A DNA stretch of 43,210 nt from Nemertoderma westbladi (taxonomy: Eukaryota > Xenacoelomorpha > Nemertodermatida > Nemertodermatidae), in NCBI GenBank assembly GCA_032718475.1, contig JAUCBJ010004918.1, positions 1-43,210 on the forward strand. The letters run 5' to 3'. A model generated the notes under the pieces. The model was not told the origin of the DNA, made no database searches, and worked only from the letters and a program-made list of their open reading frames with translations. The position numbers and the translations under genes are program-made. Of this stretch, positions 40,411 to 43,210 are shown piece after piece (position 1 is the stretch's first letter; each line of letters begins with the position of its first letter).

Positions 40411-43210
40411 AGTGAGGGAAGTGAGGGAAGTGAGGGAAGTGAGGGAGTGAGTGAGGGAAGTGAGGGAGTGAGTGAGGGAGTGAGGGAAGTGAGGGAAGTG
40501 AGGGAAGTGAGGGAAGTGAGGGAAGTGAGGGAAGTGAGGGAAATGAGGGAAGTGAGGGAAGTGAGGGAAGTGAGGGAAGTGAGGGAAGTGAGGGAGTGAG
40601 TGAGGGAGTGAGGGAAGTGAGGGAAGTGAGGGAGTGAGTGAGGGAGTGAGGGAGTGAGTGAGTGAGGGAGTGAGTGAGGGAAGTGAGGGAAGTGAGGGAG
40701 TGAGTGAGGGAAGTGAGGGAAGTGAGGGAAGTGAGGGAGTGAGTGAGGGAGTGAGGGAGTGAGTGAGGGAGTGAGTGAGGGAAGTGAGGGAAGTGAGGGA
40801 GTGAGTGAGGGAAGTGAGGGAAGTGAGGGAAGTGAGGGAGTGAGTGAGGGAGTGAGGGAGTGAGTGAGGGAGTGAGTGAGGGAAGTGAGGGAAGTGAGGG
40901 AAGTGAGGGAAGTGAGGGAAATGAGGGAAGTGAGGGAAGTGAGGGAAGTGAGGGAGTGAGTGAGGGAAGTGAGGGAAGTGAGGGAAGTGAGGGAGTGAGT
41001 GAGGGAAGTGAGGGAGTGAGTGAGGGAGTGAGTGAGGGAAGTGAGGGAAGTGAGGGAAATGAGGGAAGTGAGGGAAGTGAGGGAGTGAGTGAGGGAAGTG
41101 AGGGAAGTGAGGGAAGTGAGGGAAGTGAGGGAAATGAGGGAAGTGAGGGAAGTGAGGGAAGTGAGGGAAGTGAGGGAAGTGAGGGAGTGAGTGAGGGAAG
41201 TGAGGGAGTGAGTGAGGGAAGTGAGGGAAGTGAGGGAAGTGAGGGAAGTGAGGGAAGTGAGGGAAGTGAGGGAGTGAGTGAGGGAAGTGAGGGAGTGAGT
41301 GAGGGAAGTGAGGGAAGTGAGGGAAGTGAGGGAGTGAGTGAGGGAAGTGAGGGAGTGAGTGAGGGAAGTGAGGGAAGTGAGGGAAGTGAGGGAAATAAGG
41401 GAAATGAGGGAAGTGAGGGAAGTGAGGGAAGTGAGGGAAGTGAGGGAAGTGAGGGAAGTGAGGGAAGTGAGGGAGTGAGTGAGGGAGTGAGTGAGGGAAG
41501 TGAGGGAGTGAGTGAGGGAAGTGAGGGAGTGAGTGAGGGAAGTGAGGGAAGTGAGTGAGGGAAGTGAGGGAAGTGAGGGAGTGAGTGAGGGAAGTGAGGG
41601 AGTGAGTGAGGGAAGTGAGGGAAGTGAGGGAAGTGAGGGAAGTGAGGGAATGAGGGAAGTGAGGGAAGTGAGGGAAGTGAGGGAAGTGAGGGAAGTGAGG
41701 GAAGTGAGGGAAGTGAGGGAGAGAGTGAGGGAGTGAGTGAGGGAAGTGAGGGAAGTGAGGGAAGTGAGGGAGTGAGTGAGGGAAGTGAGGGAAGTGAGGG
41801 AAGTGAGGGAAGTGAGGGAGTGAGTGAGGGAAGTGAGGGAGTGAGTGAGGGAAGTGAGGGAAGTGAGGGAAGTGAGGGAGTGAGTGAGGGAAGTGAGGGA
41901 GTGAGTGAGGGAAGTGAGGGAAGTGAGGGAAGTGAGGGAATGAGGGAAGTGAGGGAAGTGAGGGAAGTGAGGGAAGTGAGGGAGTGAGTGAGGGAAGTGA
42001 GGGAGTGAGTGAGGGAGTGAGTGAGGGAAGTGAGGGAAGTGAGTGAGGGAAGTGAGGGAAGTGAGGGAAGTGAGGGAAGTGAGGGAGTGAGTGAGGGAAG
42101 TGAGGGAGTGAGTGAGGGAGTGAGTGAGGGAAGTGAGGGAAGTGAGGGAGTGAGTGAGGGAAGTGAGGGAAGTGAGGGAAGTGAGGGAAGTGAGGGAGTG
42201 AGTGAGGGAAGTGAGGGAGTGAGTGAGGGAAGTGAGGGAAGTGAGGGAAGTGAGGGAAGTGAGGGAAGTGAGGGAAGTGAGGGAAGTGAGGGAGTGAGTG
42301 AGGGAAGTGAGGGAGTGAGTGAGGGAAGTGAGGGAAGTGAGGGAAGTGAGGGAAGTGAGGGAAGTGAGGGAAGTGAGGGAAGTGAGGGAAGTGAGGGAAG
42401 TGAGGGAAGTGAGGGAAGTGAGGGAGTGAGTGAGGGAAGTGAGGGAGTGAGTGAGGGAGTGAGTGAGGGAAGTGAGGGAAGTGAGGGAAGTGAGGGAATG
42501 AGGGAAGTGAGGGAAGTGAGGGAGTGAGTGAGGGAAGTGAGGGAAGTGAGGGAAGTGAGGGAAGTGAGGGAGTGAGTGAGGGAAGTGAGGGAAGTGAGGG
42601 AAGTGAGGGAAGTGAGGGAGTGAGTGAGGGAAGTGAGGGAAGTGAGGGAAGTGAGGGAAGTGAGGGAAGTGAGGGAAGTGAGGGAAGTGAGGGAGTGAGT
42701 GAGGGAGTGAGTGAGGGAAGTGAGGGAAGTGAGGGAAGTGAGGGAAGTGAGGGAAGTGAGGGAAGTGAGGGAAGTGAGGGAGTGAGGGAAGTGAGGGAAG
42801 TGAGGGAGTGAGTGAGGGAAGTGAGGGAAGTGAGGGAAGTGAGGGAAGTGAGGGAAGTGAGGGAAGTGAGGGAAGTGAGGGAGTGAGTGAGGGAAGTGAG
42901 GGAAGTGAGGGAAGTGAGGGAGTGAGGGAGTGAGGGAAGTGAGGGAAGTGAGGGAAGTGAGGGAAGTGAGGGAAGTGAGGGAAGTGAGGGAAGTGAGGGA
43001 AGTGAGGGAAGTGAGGGAAGTGAGGGAAGTGAGGGAAGTGAGGGAAGTGAGGGAAGTGAGGGAAGTGAGGGAGGGAAGTGAGGGAAGTGAGAGGGAAGTG
43101 AGGGAAGTGAGGGAAGTGAGGGAGGGAAGTGAGGGAAGTGAGGGAGTGAGTGAGGGAAGTGAGGGAAGTGAGGGAAGTGAGGGAGTGAGTGAGGGAAGTG
43201 AGGGAAGTGA
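40411..43210 (+). repeat. Satellite of 9-bp and 12-bp GAGGGA-containing units, open at right edge
   Basis: At least 2.8 kb of mixed AGTGAGGGA (9 bp) and GTGAGTGAGGGA (12 bp) units. The plus strand has no C at all. Occasional variants read AAATGAGGGA, and a few 8-bp units shift the phase. Because most units are multiples of three, long S-E-G / V-S-E-G frames stay open (longest 40860-41558), but these are by-products of the repeat and not genes. The array runs off the window, so its length is unknown. Confidence 0.95.

Noticed and set aside
40860-42811. Long S-E-G / V-S-E-G repeat open frames in the satellite
   Set aside because: They follow automatically from unit lengths of 9 and 12 bp without stop codons. 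Frames change wherever an 8-bp unit occurs. No start context, promoter or non-repeat protein part is present.

Overview
The window is eukaryotic, AT-rich and dense in transposons. It looks like an invertebrate genome, most likely a lophotrochozoan and possibly a mollusc. The evidence is the presence of BEL/Pao LTR retrotransposons, RTE-like LINEs and a tRNA-derived SINE whose body carries GGTCGATAAAATGAGTACC, a motif I associate with mollusc SINEs. A small gene has a normal metazoan TATA box, donor and acceptor. No bacterial operons, CRISPR arrays or rRNA genes are visible. The species assignment is inference.

Left part (1-19.8 kb): mostly AT-rich intergenic DNA with old repeats. It holds two diverged copies of a ~0.9 kb direct repeat (R1), remnants of an RT-associated protein, a BEL protease scrap, two tRNA-like SINE scraps and a LINE endonuclease scrap. 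Two host-type genes stand out. One is a 71-residue secreted cysteine-rich peptide gene (minus, CDS 10721-10936, with an inferred 5' UTR exon and TATA box). The other is a tetraspanin-like frame (minus, 17773-16949) interrupted by three consecutive in-frame stops. A 781-bp element with perfect 37-bp terminal inverted repeats lies just upstream of the peptide gene promoter. Next to it is a 1,265-bp truncated LINE bounded by 49-bp target-site duplications.

Centre (19.8-39.1 kb): a composite of two BEL/Pao elements arranged head to head. BEL-A (minus, about 31.36 to 23.55 kb) has gag, a CCHC knuckle, protease, RT and a split integrase. Its RNase H region is replaced by a 12-bp minisatellite, and its integrase is interrupted by a 1.6 kb TTAA-flanked element. 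BEL-B (plus, 31829-38314) has two recognisable LTRs about 5% diverged and lacks integrase. Beyond BEL-A lies a ~2.65 kb frameshifted coding region that I do not recognise (called U here). Part of U is fused in frame to the end of BEL-B pol, and the 3' end of U recurs on the far side of BEL-B in inverted orientation.

The most unusual signal is a 20-bp near-palindrome, GGAAGGCTTGCGAGCCTACC. It occurs ten times, always in the sense orientation of the BEL elements, and is translated in all three reading frames.

Right end (39.1-43.2 kb): AT palindromes, a small coiled-coil ORF, and at least 2.8 kb of 9/12-bp satellite with no C on the plus strand, running off the window.
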